A stretch of DNA of 64,000 nt from a virus, in the IMG/VR virus record IMGVR_UViG_3300031521_001337, positions 124,001 to 188,000 of that record, one strand, 5' to 3'. Below, piece after piece: positions 6,460-20,200 of the stretch. The position numbers and the translations under genes were made by a program. Positions within the stretch are counted from its first letter, which is position 1; each line of letters opens with the position of its first letter. The notes beneath the pieces are model-generated. The model made no database searches, was not told the DNA's origin, and saw nothing but the letters and a program-made list of their open reading frames with translations.

Positions 6460-9400
6460 ACTTTCTATCAACAGTTGGTAAGATTTCCATCATATTTCAA
6501 TTACCTCTTAAAAACGTAACTAAATCAGATTTACCTGCAAGTACACTCTTAAAATCGGTCATAGTATTAGTCATAATTGAAGCAAAAGCTGGTTCTCAAC
6601 TTAATGCTCCAAATACACCACCAAATGGATCAAACTCCCCAAAACTCTTCATACCTACTTTAGTAGCTAGTTGTTCGTATTGAGACATTTCTTTCATTGG
6701 TTTCATACCATCTTCTCCTTTAGACATTAATATATGTCCTAATCAAATCATCATCATAGCGATTAATAAATCATGTAACGCAACTTTAGCATTAGCTAAT
6801 CTTTGAGGATCAGTATTCTTTAAATCACCAGTAGCAAGAGCTCTAATAGTTAAACCTAATGAATACATTAAACCTTCACTAGGAGAACCAATTCAAGCAT
6901 TAGCAGGAATAATAGGATCTTTAGAACCTAATTGATCTTTAGTTACTTCTTGCATTTCATAATTACCTTGTTCATCAATTACAGGTTTACCATTTTCATC
7001 AGTAGTCATTTTTTGATAATATAGAATTTTATTTCCATTATCATCAATTGTAAACTTTTGACCCATATAACCTCTAGGAGATTTTTGATCAGGTTTACCA
7101 AAATAATATTTAACTTTAGATGGTCAGAATGTTAAGAATTGTCCAAAAATAATACCCATTGCAGTATGTTTAATCAAAGGTGACATATCTTGATCATAAA
7201 ATCCATAAGCCATATCAGAAAAATTCTTAATACTACCACGTTCTTTAGATGTGTATGCTGATGGAATATTATCTTTTTCAGTTAAAAGTTTTTCACCAAA
7301 CGAAGAATTCTCACCATTAAACTCGTCAATTATAGTTAAATACAAACTACGTTGTTTATTGTATAATTCATCAGATGCATTATATTGATATCCATTAGCT
7401 TCGCGATTTTTAAAATAATGAGCATATCTTTTATCTTTAGAAGGATCATATTGTAGTTGTCCTTCTGAATTTAAACTATGTGCATCATAACAACCATCAT
7501 GAATCATTTTTGCAAATAATAAGGATAGTCGATTTACATAATCTGGTGCAGTATTGAATCAATACATATTTTCACCCAAGAAGTTAAATCCGAATTTATC
7601 AACTTTCTTTCTATCAACAATGTGATTTAAATCTTGATTAGCAAAACGCATTTCTAAGTTGATAGCTTCATTTAAGGCATATGTTTCTTTATTAGGATCT
7701 AATACTAATTTATAAGCTTTTGCAAGATGATCTCCATTAAAACTATCATCTCCATAAATTTTACTTCATGCATAAGATGTATTCTTAACTGTTCCAACAA
7801 GTAACTCTTTAATTAATAATGCAGGTCTTAATGAAATTGCCATTAAACTCGATATTTTTTGTACCTTTTTAATAACAGCTAATGCTTCTGCACCTTCTTT
7901 ATCAGCTACTAACGATTGACCATATACAGCAGTTTTCATTTGATTAAAGAAATCTTCAAGAGCTTCTGTAAGTTCTTTAGTCTTTCCTGAACTTCATCCG
8001 TGAAACTTCATTACTGTTAATGCAGAATGTATATTAGGAAGTACTGTATTAAAGTGTTTTTCTCTAATATTTTCAAAAGCATATTTTAAACCAATAACAT
8101 CTAAGTTTACTTCAAAAGCATTTACTCCATATTTTTCAATTAAACTTAATCTATAATTGTCATTAGTATTTTTAAATTGATTATACATACGTTTAAATCC
8201 ATTAACTGATTCATAAGATTCAACACGTTGTTCTTCTGTAATATCTCTAGGATCTAATAAACCTTTAGTATCATCTCAGAATTTACCAACAGTTTTTCTA
8301 AAACCATCTGTAGTAATTGATTTTCATTTACTTAAACTCATTTTCTTAACAAGTGGAGCTTTAAATAAATCAGATCCAATAGATGTTCATTCACTAAAGT
8401 TTTCGTGCTTTTTAAATTCTTCTAATGTTTCAATATTGTATTTATTTATAGGACTATATTTAAACATATTGAATACTACTGTTTCTAAATAAGCTCTTTG
8501 AGGATTATCAAGATTAGATTTAAGATCTCATGGATTTTTAAATCTAAAATCATTATCAATAACACCATTATGTTGTTCAAAGAAAACTTTGTGATATTGA
8601 TCAGCATCTCCAATAATTATTTTTTGAAGAGTAGAACGACCTATTGCTTCATAGTATTTATTAGTTGCACTTACAATTGAAGCAGATTCTTTATTAAATT
8701 CAGAAGCAATTTTGTTATGTGCAATGGTAATCATACCGTGTAAACGAGTCATAGCTTGTGATTGTAGAGCATCGGCAGTATTGAAATGTTGACCTTGAAA
8801 TAAACCTACAATCTTATTACCATTCTTATCATATTCTGGAGATGTTCCCATAACCATAGTTCTAATTCAATCAGTAGCATCACCAATTCTAATTCCATAT
8901 CTAGGAGTTGCATAATCAAATGTATCATTTAAATTAGTGTAATATGATACACCTAATGATACAAGATAGTATATATAATTCAAAGGGTCTGAGAAATCTT
9001 GAATTTCAGTTTGGTCTTTATTTTGAAGACTGTTTCCATATTTATCAAGAAGTTCATTTCTAAACTTTAAAAACCATTGTAATTTATCATTAGCTGTAGA
9101 CATTTCTTCATCATCTTGACGATATGAAGCAATTGTTGTTTTTAACGCAGAATTATCAATATTACCAGCTTTAGATAAAATTTCACCTCATATGGTTTTC
9201 ATCATATCAGATGCTTTTAAATTTCCTGTTTTAAAATTGTTTTTAAAATCAGATTTAACTTTTACAATTTCATCACCTAATAAATTAAAATTATGAATAG
9301 CTTTATCAATTGGAATAAAATCCGCTTTATCACTGAATCAGTTATATACAGATACATTATTAATTGTTGAACCTTTTAAGTTATCAGTTAAAGCATTTAA

Positions 9401-11128
9401 TACTGTCAAAGCTTTCATTATTTCAATATTAGCTGTACTTGCTGTAAGTATTCTACTATCATTAGCTAATGATTTATTAGGTTTAAATTTACCTAAAATA
9501 GTATTACCTCTAGTAAATTCATTAACTTGATCTAAAGCATTAATAGTAATTGCAATAGCTTCTACACTTCGAGTATTAATGTTTCTAAATAATAATACAC
9601 CAGCATGAGATAATTCAGGAATTGAATTTTCATCATTTACTATTTCCCATTCAGGTGTTAAATATTTATTAAGTACTCTTTGCATTTGAATTGGAGCTTC
9701 CTTACCATTAATAAGAATTCCATGTTCTTTATTTTTAGCAGCTTTAAATGACTTAACAAGGTCATTCATTTTACTATCTTTAGCATTAGTCCATTTTGTT
9801 ACATAATCTTCAACTTTAGCTTGAAATCTTTCTTCCCAACCTAGTTTAGTTTTATCTTCTTCAATCCTTTCAGTATTTAAATTATTTACAATATAAATCT
9901 TAGCTTGACCTTCTGAACGAGCAATAGCCTCTTTAACTAAATTTTCAACAGATTTACCTTTTGTTTTAGTTTTATAATCATAAGCAGGAAATGCAATCTT
10001 ACAAGTATCAACAATTTCAGAATCTAAATCAGTAGTAGATAAATGATCCCTTTTGATTTTAGAAGGAATAAGAGTTCTTAAATCATTACTCATATTACCT
10101 GAATTATATTCTAATCCTGATGATGAATTTGATCTGTCTGAAATTTCTTCTAATGTAATAGCGTTAGGATTTATTTCAATATTATTACCTTTTTTAGGAA
10201 CAATTAATTGTAGTATATTTAAAGAAGATTGAGCTGTATCAACATAACTATCTAACAACTGACGTTTTATTCCTAAAATATAATCAGTTTCTAATTTCTT
10301 AGATGAATCCCAATCAGAATATTTATTTCTTGAAACTTTAATTTCATATAAATTAGGAATTCCTTTATCATCAATTTCTAATACATGAATATTTCCATTC
10401 ATATGATTAGCAGTACTGTTTACAGATTGACCTATTTTAATAATACTATTAGACGATTGCATTTTTCTACCTCAAACAATTAAATCATTTTTAAGTGTAG
10501 CAATCGCTATTTTGTAATTGTCTAAATTAAATTCTTTTTTCTCAAAGTTAGACGTTCCATCTAATTTATCAAATTCTTTAGATGCAAATTGATTATAATT
10601 ATGAATCTCTTTCATAAGATTCTCTAAATACATATCAATATCTTTATCCTTATATAATTTACCAGCATCAGATAAAGCCAATCTTACAAGATTAGAACCA
10701 ATTTTACTCATTTCCATCATTCTATTATCAAGAGATAAATTTAAATTAACTCTTGCCATTAGAACAGCAGCAGATTCATTAGGATATTTAACTTTTAATA
10801 AAGCTAATTGATTCTTTTTAAAATTTGCTTCAATAAATTCGGGGGAGAGTAATTTCTCTTCCCCGTTTATATTATGTGTAAGTTTTATAAAACTATAAGG
10901 TGTTAATCCATCAGATACTTTAGGATCGATATTTGATTTTGCTGTATTATCTTCTAACACATTTAAAGTTAAGTCTTGTAAAGATTGGGTTAGTGTATCT
11001 TCAGATCTACTGTGTTTTACACCCACTTCTTTATCCAGATTGTTCTTAACAAAATCTGTTAGTTCTTTATCCGAATTAAAAGTTGCATTAAATCCGTCTA
11101 TATTTAAATAGTATTTACATTTATCCAT
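6458..11128 (-). CDS. Giant virion-cargo type protein with nuclease-like domain (TGA=Trp)
   Basis: 1,556 residues when TGA is Trp; I found no in-frame TAA or TAG in any gap between the standard-code fragments. Residues about 245-264 (GNIH, then IDDKG, then YEIKVS) resemble the core of a PD-(D/E)xK nuclease, but the first acidic residue is His (GNIH instead of GxxD), so it may be inactive. Near residue 1460 is a hydrophobic stretch (LLIAMMMIWLGHIL). It is the most distal gene of the late block and starts at ATG 11128 after an in-frame TAA. By position it resembles the giant proteins that crAss-like phages package with their RNA polymerase; the exact role is unknown. Confidence 0.82.
10840..10865 (-). 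other. GC-rich stem-loop inside the 1,556-aa gene
   Basis: CGGGGGAGAG and CTCTTCCCCG form a ten-position stem (one non-Watson-Crick position) with a six-base loop, about 265-290 bases downstream of the start codon. It stands out in an A+T-rich coding region. Confidence 0.7.
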
Positions 11129-11139
11129 TTTATTTTATT

Positions 11140-14100
11140 TTAATAACTGCAATCTTGTATCAGTTGATCATTTTTTATTAATTGTTTTATCTTTCCTGAT
11201 ACATTAAACATTTCAAATGCGTTTGTAGTATCAATTAATCCATCTTCTGCACCTATTAATTTAGAACCAAACTGAGTCATTATACTATCAATTGGTTGAC
11301 CTAATAAATCTATTGAATCTTCTCATTTTAAATCAGCATCTAAATTTAATAAATCAGATATTGATTTTTTAATAGATTCATTAAATACTTTCTCAGTAAA
11401 TAATTCATCAGGTTTAATATTGCTTTTAACTGTCATTGTTAATAATTTAACAAAAGTTTCCTCTAATTTATCAGCATTTATATCTCCATTATAACTCTTA
11501 GATATTTCTGAAAACATAGGATGATATTGTACTGAATTCACAATTCTATAATAAGAATCAGAATCATTACTTTTCATTGTAGCTAATACTAAATGTAGAA
11601 TCTCGTGTAATGGTTCTTCCATTCCAGCTTTATCAACATTTACATAAACTCCACCTTCATAAACAAATGCCGCAGAATTATTTACATCTAAATGTGTAAA
11701 GTCTTTTAAATCATCATTTGTAATAATATTGATCGGAACTCCGAATTTATTTTGAAGAACATCAATCATAGCGTTAACTATTTCAACTGAATCAGATTTA
11801 CTGTAAGCAGTAACATATGAACTCTTAGAAGGATTACTTTGAGTAACAACATCTTTAACTTTTTCAAAATTATCGGTTGCTCATTTTGGTAAAAACAATT
11901 GTTTTATATTAGTAGCATCTACTCCAATAAAAAATCGTTCTGCTTTAACATGATTTATTTTACTATCGTCTCCAACATTAGGAATATTTGAATAATGATA
12001 TGCAGAAACTAATAGTTTATCTCCAATCATTTTCTCAACAATAAAAGGTTTAGCGTTTCCTTCTACAAGTAAATAAGAACCTGGAACTATATATTGAAAT
12101 ACTTTATCAAAACTTGTATTATCCAATGCAATTTTTACTGTATTAAAATCATCTTTTAATATACCTTTTTGTCCATTAATAGGATTACCTTCATACATAT
12201 AAAGTTTATCGGGAATTGAATTTCATTTATAGCGTTCAGCTAAAGACTCTTTATATTTCTGTGTAATATCTATATCAGATGATTCGTATTTAGATTCAGA
12301 TATAGGTCTACTATAAACATAACCTGTTTTACTTTGATAAACTTTAACTTCTTGACTATTAGTATTAGTTATATTAGGAGTGTTTCCAAGTTTAAATCTG
12401 TTTTTAATTATTCAACCTTGAGCAAAAGATTCATTTTGTGATTTATTACTCAATAATAAATATCTTGATAAATTTAAATCTGATGTAGCTACATCAATAT
12501 AACGATTAACTCCTCCAAACTCAGATGATGTTTTAATATGATCATAAGCTGATTCAAGTACTTTTAATACATTACCAGTTGAAGTATCATATATAAAATC
12601 ATCTTTATTAATTGTAGATTGACTATTAATTTGCTCTATAGAAAATTCTGAATTTTTAAAAGCTCCATGATTATTTTTCTTTGGACTAAGAAATATTTCT
12701 TGCATGTTATCTAATATCTTACCATTTGAATCTGTTTTAAACACATCACTAATTGATTGTTTAACACTAACCTTTTCAGTAGCTGATATAACATGATCAA
12801 TACTTGGAGAAGTTACATATTTAATACTATTTTCCATAACATATTTTACAGTATTGTTCTTAGTTAAATAATATACAATTTTCTTATCTCCTGCATCAGA
12901 TTGACTAGTACCATGAGCTAATACAATAGCATCAACAAGTTTATCATCTTCTTTAACAAGAACGTGTGCACCATTCATTACTCCAAATTGTACAGGTTGT
13001 CAAGCATCATTATTTTCAATTTCTGAAATCGTATGACTTTTAAATGTATTTGTATCAACATCTGTTCCGATTGAAAAGTTTTTAATATCACTTACTGGAA
13101 CTTGTTCTCCATTAACAGTTAACATAGAACCATTTATTTCAGAAATTTCTCTATACGTTTTACTTCTTCCAACTTTTACTTTAACTCTACCAGATTTAAT
13201 TAAATCAAGCATAGTACCTCACTTAACTTTACTAAATTTATTTATAGATAATTCAGATTCAGTTTTACTTGATTTGTATACAGGTTTAATTGTAGTATCA
13301 TCAACTTTTCTAGAATATATATAATCTGATTTAAGTAATGATTTACGTGTTGTTAATCCATCCCCACCTGAAATTGTAGTAATAACTTTATTACCATCAG
13401 TATCTACTTTATAATCAAAAAAGATTTCATAAATAGTTTTATCTCCAAATTTAACTCCAATTAAATCACCTTGTCTAAGATTTTTAATTAGAGTTTTTTC
13501 AGCAGGTTGATAATAATAATCACGATTTTCTTTTAATACTTTAGTTTCAAAGTTAGATTTTATAGTGTAAGCTGAATCTCTTGTATTTATTAAATCTGAT
13601 ACACCGTTAACATCTATAGTATTTTTATAAGATGCTTCATTATAAACAAATAATAATTTACTAAGTAATTTAGATTTATCTCCAAATCCTGGATTAATTA
13701 TATTATTTAATATCTCAGTTCTTTGTGCATCAGTACCAGTTCTAAGAGTTTCAGAGTTTTTAATGTAATTATCATTATCGTATAAATTTAATGCCAACTC
13801 AGTTAAAGCCATTATCTTATTTTGTTCATCATAAGCATAATTTAGATTTAAAAATATATGACCTTTATGAAATTGAGTTTTTACGTTTTCATTTGCAATT
13901 CCAGCAATAACCATTTTAGAGGTCCATGATGGTTTAGGAATATTAAGTCCTTGCATTAATTTAATTACATTCTTATCTTTAATCAACTCCGCAGGGCTGT
14001 AAAGCCCCACGGAATTTTCATTAATGTTTGTAAGTTCAATATTCTCAATTGAATCAAATTGTGGAAGCATTTCCATAATTGATTTAAGTTCATCCAAACT

Positions 14101-14208
14101 TCTACCTGATAATAATTTTTTAATTTCATTAATATCAGTAACAGGTTTTTCAACTGAACCTAAATTATATTTCTTACCTCCAACGTTAAGTATTATTTCA
14201 CAACTCAT
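11140..14208 (-). CDS. Giant late protein with zincin-like metallopeptidase motif (TGA=Trp)
   Basis: 1,022 residues. The zinc-protease motif HEILH is at residues 868-872, preceded by GGVYVNVDKAG and followed by a hydrophobic stretch, as in zincin-like metallopeptidases predicted in crAss-like giant proteins. It could process virion proteins or act on host targets after injection; neither is shown. The start ATG shares one base with the stop of the RNA polymerase gene (TAATG), so translation is probably coupled. TGA codons at 11323, 11881, 12412, 13000 and 13219 (low coordinates) are read as Trp. No signal peptide is seen. Confidence 0.85.
13988..14013 (-). other. GC-rich stem-loop inside the zincin gene
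   Basis: TCCG-CA-GGGCT and AGCCC-CA-CGGA form a nine-pair stem with a small internal loop and a GTAA loop, about 195-220 bases into the gene. Confidence 0.6.
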
Positions 14209-17200
14209 TATTTATTACATTTAGTTTCTAATACACCATTTATAGATGTTAGACTATTTAAAATTTGTTTTTCTAAATTCTTTCTTTCCTCACTAGCAAT
14301 TTCAGATTCATCTAAAGAGTCTAATAAAGTATAATATCTATTCTTAACAGAATCAACAATATCAACTGGATTTTCAATATCAGACATATCTTGAGATCTA
14401 GCTACAGATTTTTGTTCTAAATCTCTCTTTCCAAATATCTGTAAATATAATACATGTCTAAAATCTTTATCAGTTTTAATTCTATCCATTAATTTTGGGA
14501 TTAGATTTTTATCTAAGTCCATCATCCTTTGGAATTCTACGAATTTTCTTGAGAAAGTGTTAGGATTTTCCATATCTTGTGAGAAAAATATAGTTGCTCT
14601 ATTTCCACCAAATCGTCCTTCGTTGACTAAATGATTATACAAATATAGTAAATCTAAAGCTCTAATATTCTCAGAATTGTACTTATTTGATCCAGGATCA
14701 GTCTGAGATACTTTGATATTTAAATTATATTTATCATCACGATTTTCATTAAATAAATTGAGACCATGTTGAATCTTAGTCATTATTTTATGATTTGATT
14801 TATCATCATAGAATTTAATCTGACGTTGCATATTGAATATTTTATTGTTTCCAAACTTATAATCTTTTAAGAAGTTATTACTCTTAAATTTAGATTTAAG
14901 TGAATTAATTAAATAATTCTCCATAATATATTTGTATTGTGCTAATCCAAATTCAGTTCCAAGATCAATAATTCTATAAGGAGTATTTAAAGATTCTTCT
15001 TTAGTATCAGGATCTGTACTTAATTTAATTTCAGAAGTACTAATCCTTTGTTTATCAGGATCGAGTATATTCATCTCTTTTATATTTAAGTATTTCATGA
15101 TTTGAACAATGTCTAATTGTAAATTTAAATTTTTAAGCCATTCTTGTGATACATAATTATCATAAGCATCACCTGCTCCAGATAGTACTTTTTCTCTAAG
15201 TTGTACAGAATTATCGATATTTGACATTGCTCTTGTTTGTTTAACAATATCTTTATGGTCTAATTCACCATTATCTCTACCTATATCAACTAAAGCATGA
15301 GTAAAATCAGTAACGAAAGCATATTTATTAATATCAGTTCTCATTGTTTTTTCACTATAATTAAATGATTTCAACATTCCATTAAAGTGAGGTAACTTAT
15401 TTACAACATCTAATACATTGAATGTATATTTCAATAAATTATAATAACCTGTAACAGCTTCAAAATATCTTGGTTCTGTTGTAATAGGATGATCCATACT
15501 TTCGTAATAACGATTGATATCAACTCCACCAAATACAATTCCAGCTAATACAGCATCAGATAATCTTCCTTTAATATAACCTTCTGATAAATGAGGTTTG
15601 TCAGTTTTAATTATTCTAACTAACTCAGGTAATAAAGTTTTATTAAATTCTTTAAGTATTAAAGTTTGTTCAGATGAAGATGCTTCATTTCATTGTTTTT
15701 TAACATTATTTAAATCCGTTTTAACTTCTTCAAATATTGTATTTTGTTGAGATGTAACAACTGAATTAATTTTTCTAACAATATTATATATATCAATTTC
15801 AGAAGCTTTAATACCTTGATTAGCAGATAGTAATCCACCCAAAGTTTTAAGTTCTTTAGAATAGTTATAAATTTTAATAAACTCATCAAAATAAGCTTTA
15901 TTAATTCCAGCTTTAGCAGGATTAAGTTTTCCTAATTGTGCATCAATTGATGAACTTTTACCAGATTTAAAGAAGTCTTCTTGTAAAGCAGCTTTAATTT
16001 TTAACGCATCATCACTAGTCATAAATTTACCAATAAGTGCTTCATCCATTCCTAATACTAACATATAAATATGCATTGAAGCAAAATCTATACCAGCATT
16101 AATTTTAGCTAACATTAACTCTTTAGCATTATCAGTTGCAAGAGATAATAAAGCAGATATATTTAAAGCCGGATCATTTTCATCAAGAACTTTAGATAAC
16201 TCTAATTTCTCTTCATCGTTAAATAAAGATCCATCTTTCTTAGTTAGATTAACTTCTTTAAGATTTTTATATACAATATCTTCTAAAGTTTTAGTTGCTT
16301 TTTCTGTTAAGTTTAATCCTCCAATCTTTTTAAGATTGTAGTTCTTACCTAAAATATGAAAGTTTCTACTAAAGAATTCATTATCTTCTGATGTTACTTC
16401 ACCATTATAATAATTAGAATAATATGTAACTAAAGCAAAATAATCTTTAAGTCCTGTAGCAGCAGCTCCAATTACTTTTTTACCTACAGCATTTTGTTCT
16501 TGTTGTAAGAATGTTGTATGACCATCATAATTACTTAAAGCATAAGAACCATCAATTTTCTTACCAATTTCTGTATACTTACCAAATGAGATTGGAGAAT
16601 AAGATGCAACTTGATTTCTAGGACTAGTACTTAATGCAATTAACTTATTAACTACAAAGTTTTTAAATCCATTTTCATTATTGTATTTATTATGTTTAGA
16701 TAATTGTTTAATAAATTTATCAGCAATTAAATCATTTTCACTATCAATATATTTAATTTCAGGATGATCTTTCAAATAGTTATAAATATCAGCTCTTTCT
16801 TTTAATCTAAATGGATTCATGGTTGTAGGAATAACAAATGTTTCGCCTTCAAACTTTCCTCTAGTATATTCCTTTCCATTAGGTGCAGGAAGTCTTAAAG
16901 AATCTCTAACGTTATCATCAGATGAGAAATCAAAGAATGGTGATCATTTTTCAAAAGAACCATTTCTATAATCATACATCATCATATAAACTTTATCAAT
17001 ATCAAAGTCAGAACCTTGTAACCATAATTGTCAGTGAGATACAAATGCATTATTCAAGTGTTCTTGAGTATATGCTACAGTATTCATAGACATAAATGAT
17101 TGATAAGCTTGTGCAGGAATACGAGCACTTAATGATAGATTAGACATTTTCCATGAATTAAACATAGTATTTTTCAAGTTAAACACATAACTGTCTTTAG

Positions 17201-20200
17201 CTCTACTTTCTCTTAATTTATCACGATATCCACCAGTATCTCAAAGATAACTACTAATATCTTTTGTTTTAGAATCTTGAGATAAACCTGCTGTTTTAGC
17301 AGCATTTTTCATTTCAAGATAATACTTTTGTTTATTTTTCAAATAAGTTCTTGATGCAGCATCATTTGTATTATCAACTAAAAGTTTATATACATCTAAT
17401 AAAGAATCAAGATTATCATCAGATACAATATTTTTATTAATGTTCATAAAATCATTTACATCAATTAGATCAAATTTGTTTTTACTACCACTAATAAATG
17501 ATTTTAAATCTTCTAAAGAATTAACAACTAACATTTCATTATTTGATTTATCTTTAAATAATTTACTACCTTCTGGAAGATTATACATCTTTTTACCTTG
17601 CATATCTTTACGAACTCTTACATCCTTTCCATTAAAATTTTCAGTAGATTCGTTAACAAAAAATGATTCTCCAATTTGAGTATCTTTTCTTTTTAAAACA
17701 TCATTGTCAATTGTATATCTATTATCAGAATTTATAATAATACCTAATTTCTTTCCAGTCTTTGAGTCAGATAAAAATACATCACGTTCTAATTTTCTAG
17801 GAACATTTAATGCATTATTGATAATATTTCCAAAGAAATTCGGAGTTATATCAGCATGTTTAAATTCTTCTAATGAAAATTCAGATTGATAAACTTTAGG
17901 AATAATATTTTCAGCATGTTTATGTACATAATCACTAATTATATCTGTACTAAGATATTCAGCTTCTGGATCAATACCATAAGCAAATGTATCATTCTTT
18001 TCAGAACCACCTGATTTATATTTAAATATTTCATCAAAAGGATTAGCTGTTGTAGCGTCAGATGTTCTTTTAAAAATAACACCTTTTTCTAATAAAGTAT
18101 ATGATCTATTAACTCATTTTTGCAAATATTTACCAATAAATTCATAATAATCTCTCATGTAATCTTTATGAGTTTCATGAGTATCTAATGGCATCATACT
18201 ATGTATTGATTTAAAACGTTCATCATTCTTTGATAAATAATCAATGAAATTCAATACTTGTGGATGTGGAGCAAATACTCCAGTTTTCTTCCAAACCTTT
18301 ATAGCTTGTTCAAAATTTCATTTAAGTTGAACTGCTTCTAAATCAAATGAGTTTTGACGTAGTCCATTAACATTATAAGTAATTTCAACAGGTTTTAAAT
18401 CTCTAGTAAGTCCATATATTTTTTCAAATTCATATTGACTATTTTCAAATAAATTCTTAAAGTTATAATAATTTTCAATTCTATCAAGATTAATTATATT
18501 GTTAGATTTATTATATTCAACTCCTCCAATTTCAACAGCATTATTATCTGTAAAAATAATTCGTATTGTATCTAAAGGATTGATTTCATTTAATAATACA
18601 GGTTTAGGTTTGAATTCATCAGAAAAATTTAAAACATGATCAATCTTAGATTTTAATTTATCATATTCAGTATCACCAATTGGAACAAATGATGCTTTAA
18701 GTTCATCAGAAAGTTTATCAAATTTACTAAGGATATCATCCATTATATATGTCTTGCCAACATTGTTCTCATAAATCTTCATAATGCCCTGAGATGGATT
18801 TAAAACCATCGCAGCACCCCTAAATTTACGACGAATATAATCCGTATTTATTTTAGAAATTATTGATGAAACAAATTGTTTATAAATTGTTTTATTACCA
18901 TAAGGTATAAAATCAGAATCAGCAGGATTTAAAGTAGCTTCAACATTTTTATATAAAGAATCAACAATAATTTTACTGTTATTTATTTGTGAACTATTCT
19001 CTAAACTTTTTACAAATAATTTAGTCAGTTGTTTCAGTTTATCTTCTCCACCTAACTTTTGGAATTGTTTTAAAGTATTATCAATTATTGATCCAATTCC
19101 ATTATATAAATCATTAAATAACTCAGGAGCTGCATTGTTTTCAGATGCAGCAGAAAGTACTTGTGTAATTTCAGATACAGATGATTCATCAGAAGTGTGA
19201 CCAGCATCTAATTGAATTCCAAAAAATGATGTATCAAAGTTAAACCAATTAGGTTTTGACTTATTAGTATGATGTAAAACATCAGTATGATTGATATTAG
19301 TTGCACCATTTTTAACAGCAGATTCAGGTAAAAACATTGCAATCATTTTATCTTTTAATTTCAATCCTCCATTTAAAGCATGCTTTTTAATGATTTCATT
19401 TACTATTTGAATTGATTGTTCAGTTTGAACAATTTTTTCAATCGTTCTACCATTTAAAAGTTTAGTAATCTTTTTAGATGAAAATGCTCCACCAAAGGCT
19501 TCTCATAAATCAAATAAGTTTTTAATTTTTAATGGTTGAATTTCAATATCTCCATTTGCATTAGCGTAACTTAATTCATAACTTGTTTTACCTTTACCAT
19601 CAGCTTTTTTAATAGAAATAACTTGTCTAAATTCTCCGTTAATTGGAATATATAAATTATCAAGATCAATACTTAAAGCTTCTCCTGTAAGAGATGTAAA
19701 TATATTATCATGATCAGAATCTTTGAATATATCAAAATGATTCATTTTCTTCATCCATTCTCTTTGATTATAAGGAGAATTGATACTAGTTCTAATATTT
19801 TCATTAGTCATTCCAAATGTAGCACATTTCAAAAAAGTACTATGTCCATTGTGAATAGAAGTACCAATTGGTTTTTGAGTTCCGTTTAAACCTTTACCAG
19901 GTTGAGCAGATATAGATTGAGCAACAAAGAAAGGGTTAGCAGGAATACCACCATCAAATACTTTTTGATCATCTGATGCACCAACTTGATTAAATACTTG
20001 AGCTTCTGGATCTTTAAATATTGCTAATTTAATTTGAGGTTCAATTCCTTGAGGACCTTTATTAAATATTGTCATACTAGCTCCAGTAATTACCATACGT
20101 TTTGTAAAACCTGTAGTTCTTTCTTTTTCTTCTAATCTCCAATCATTAAATCATCCTGATTCTTTAGTATTGATTTCAATAAAACTCTTTTTAAATGGGT

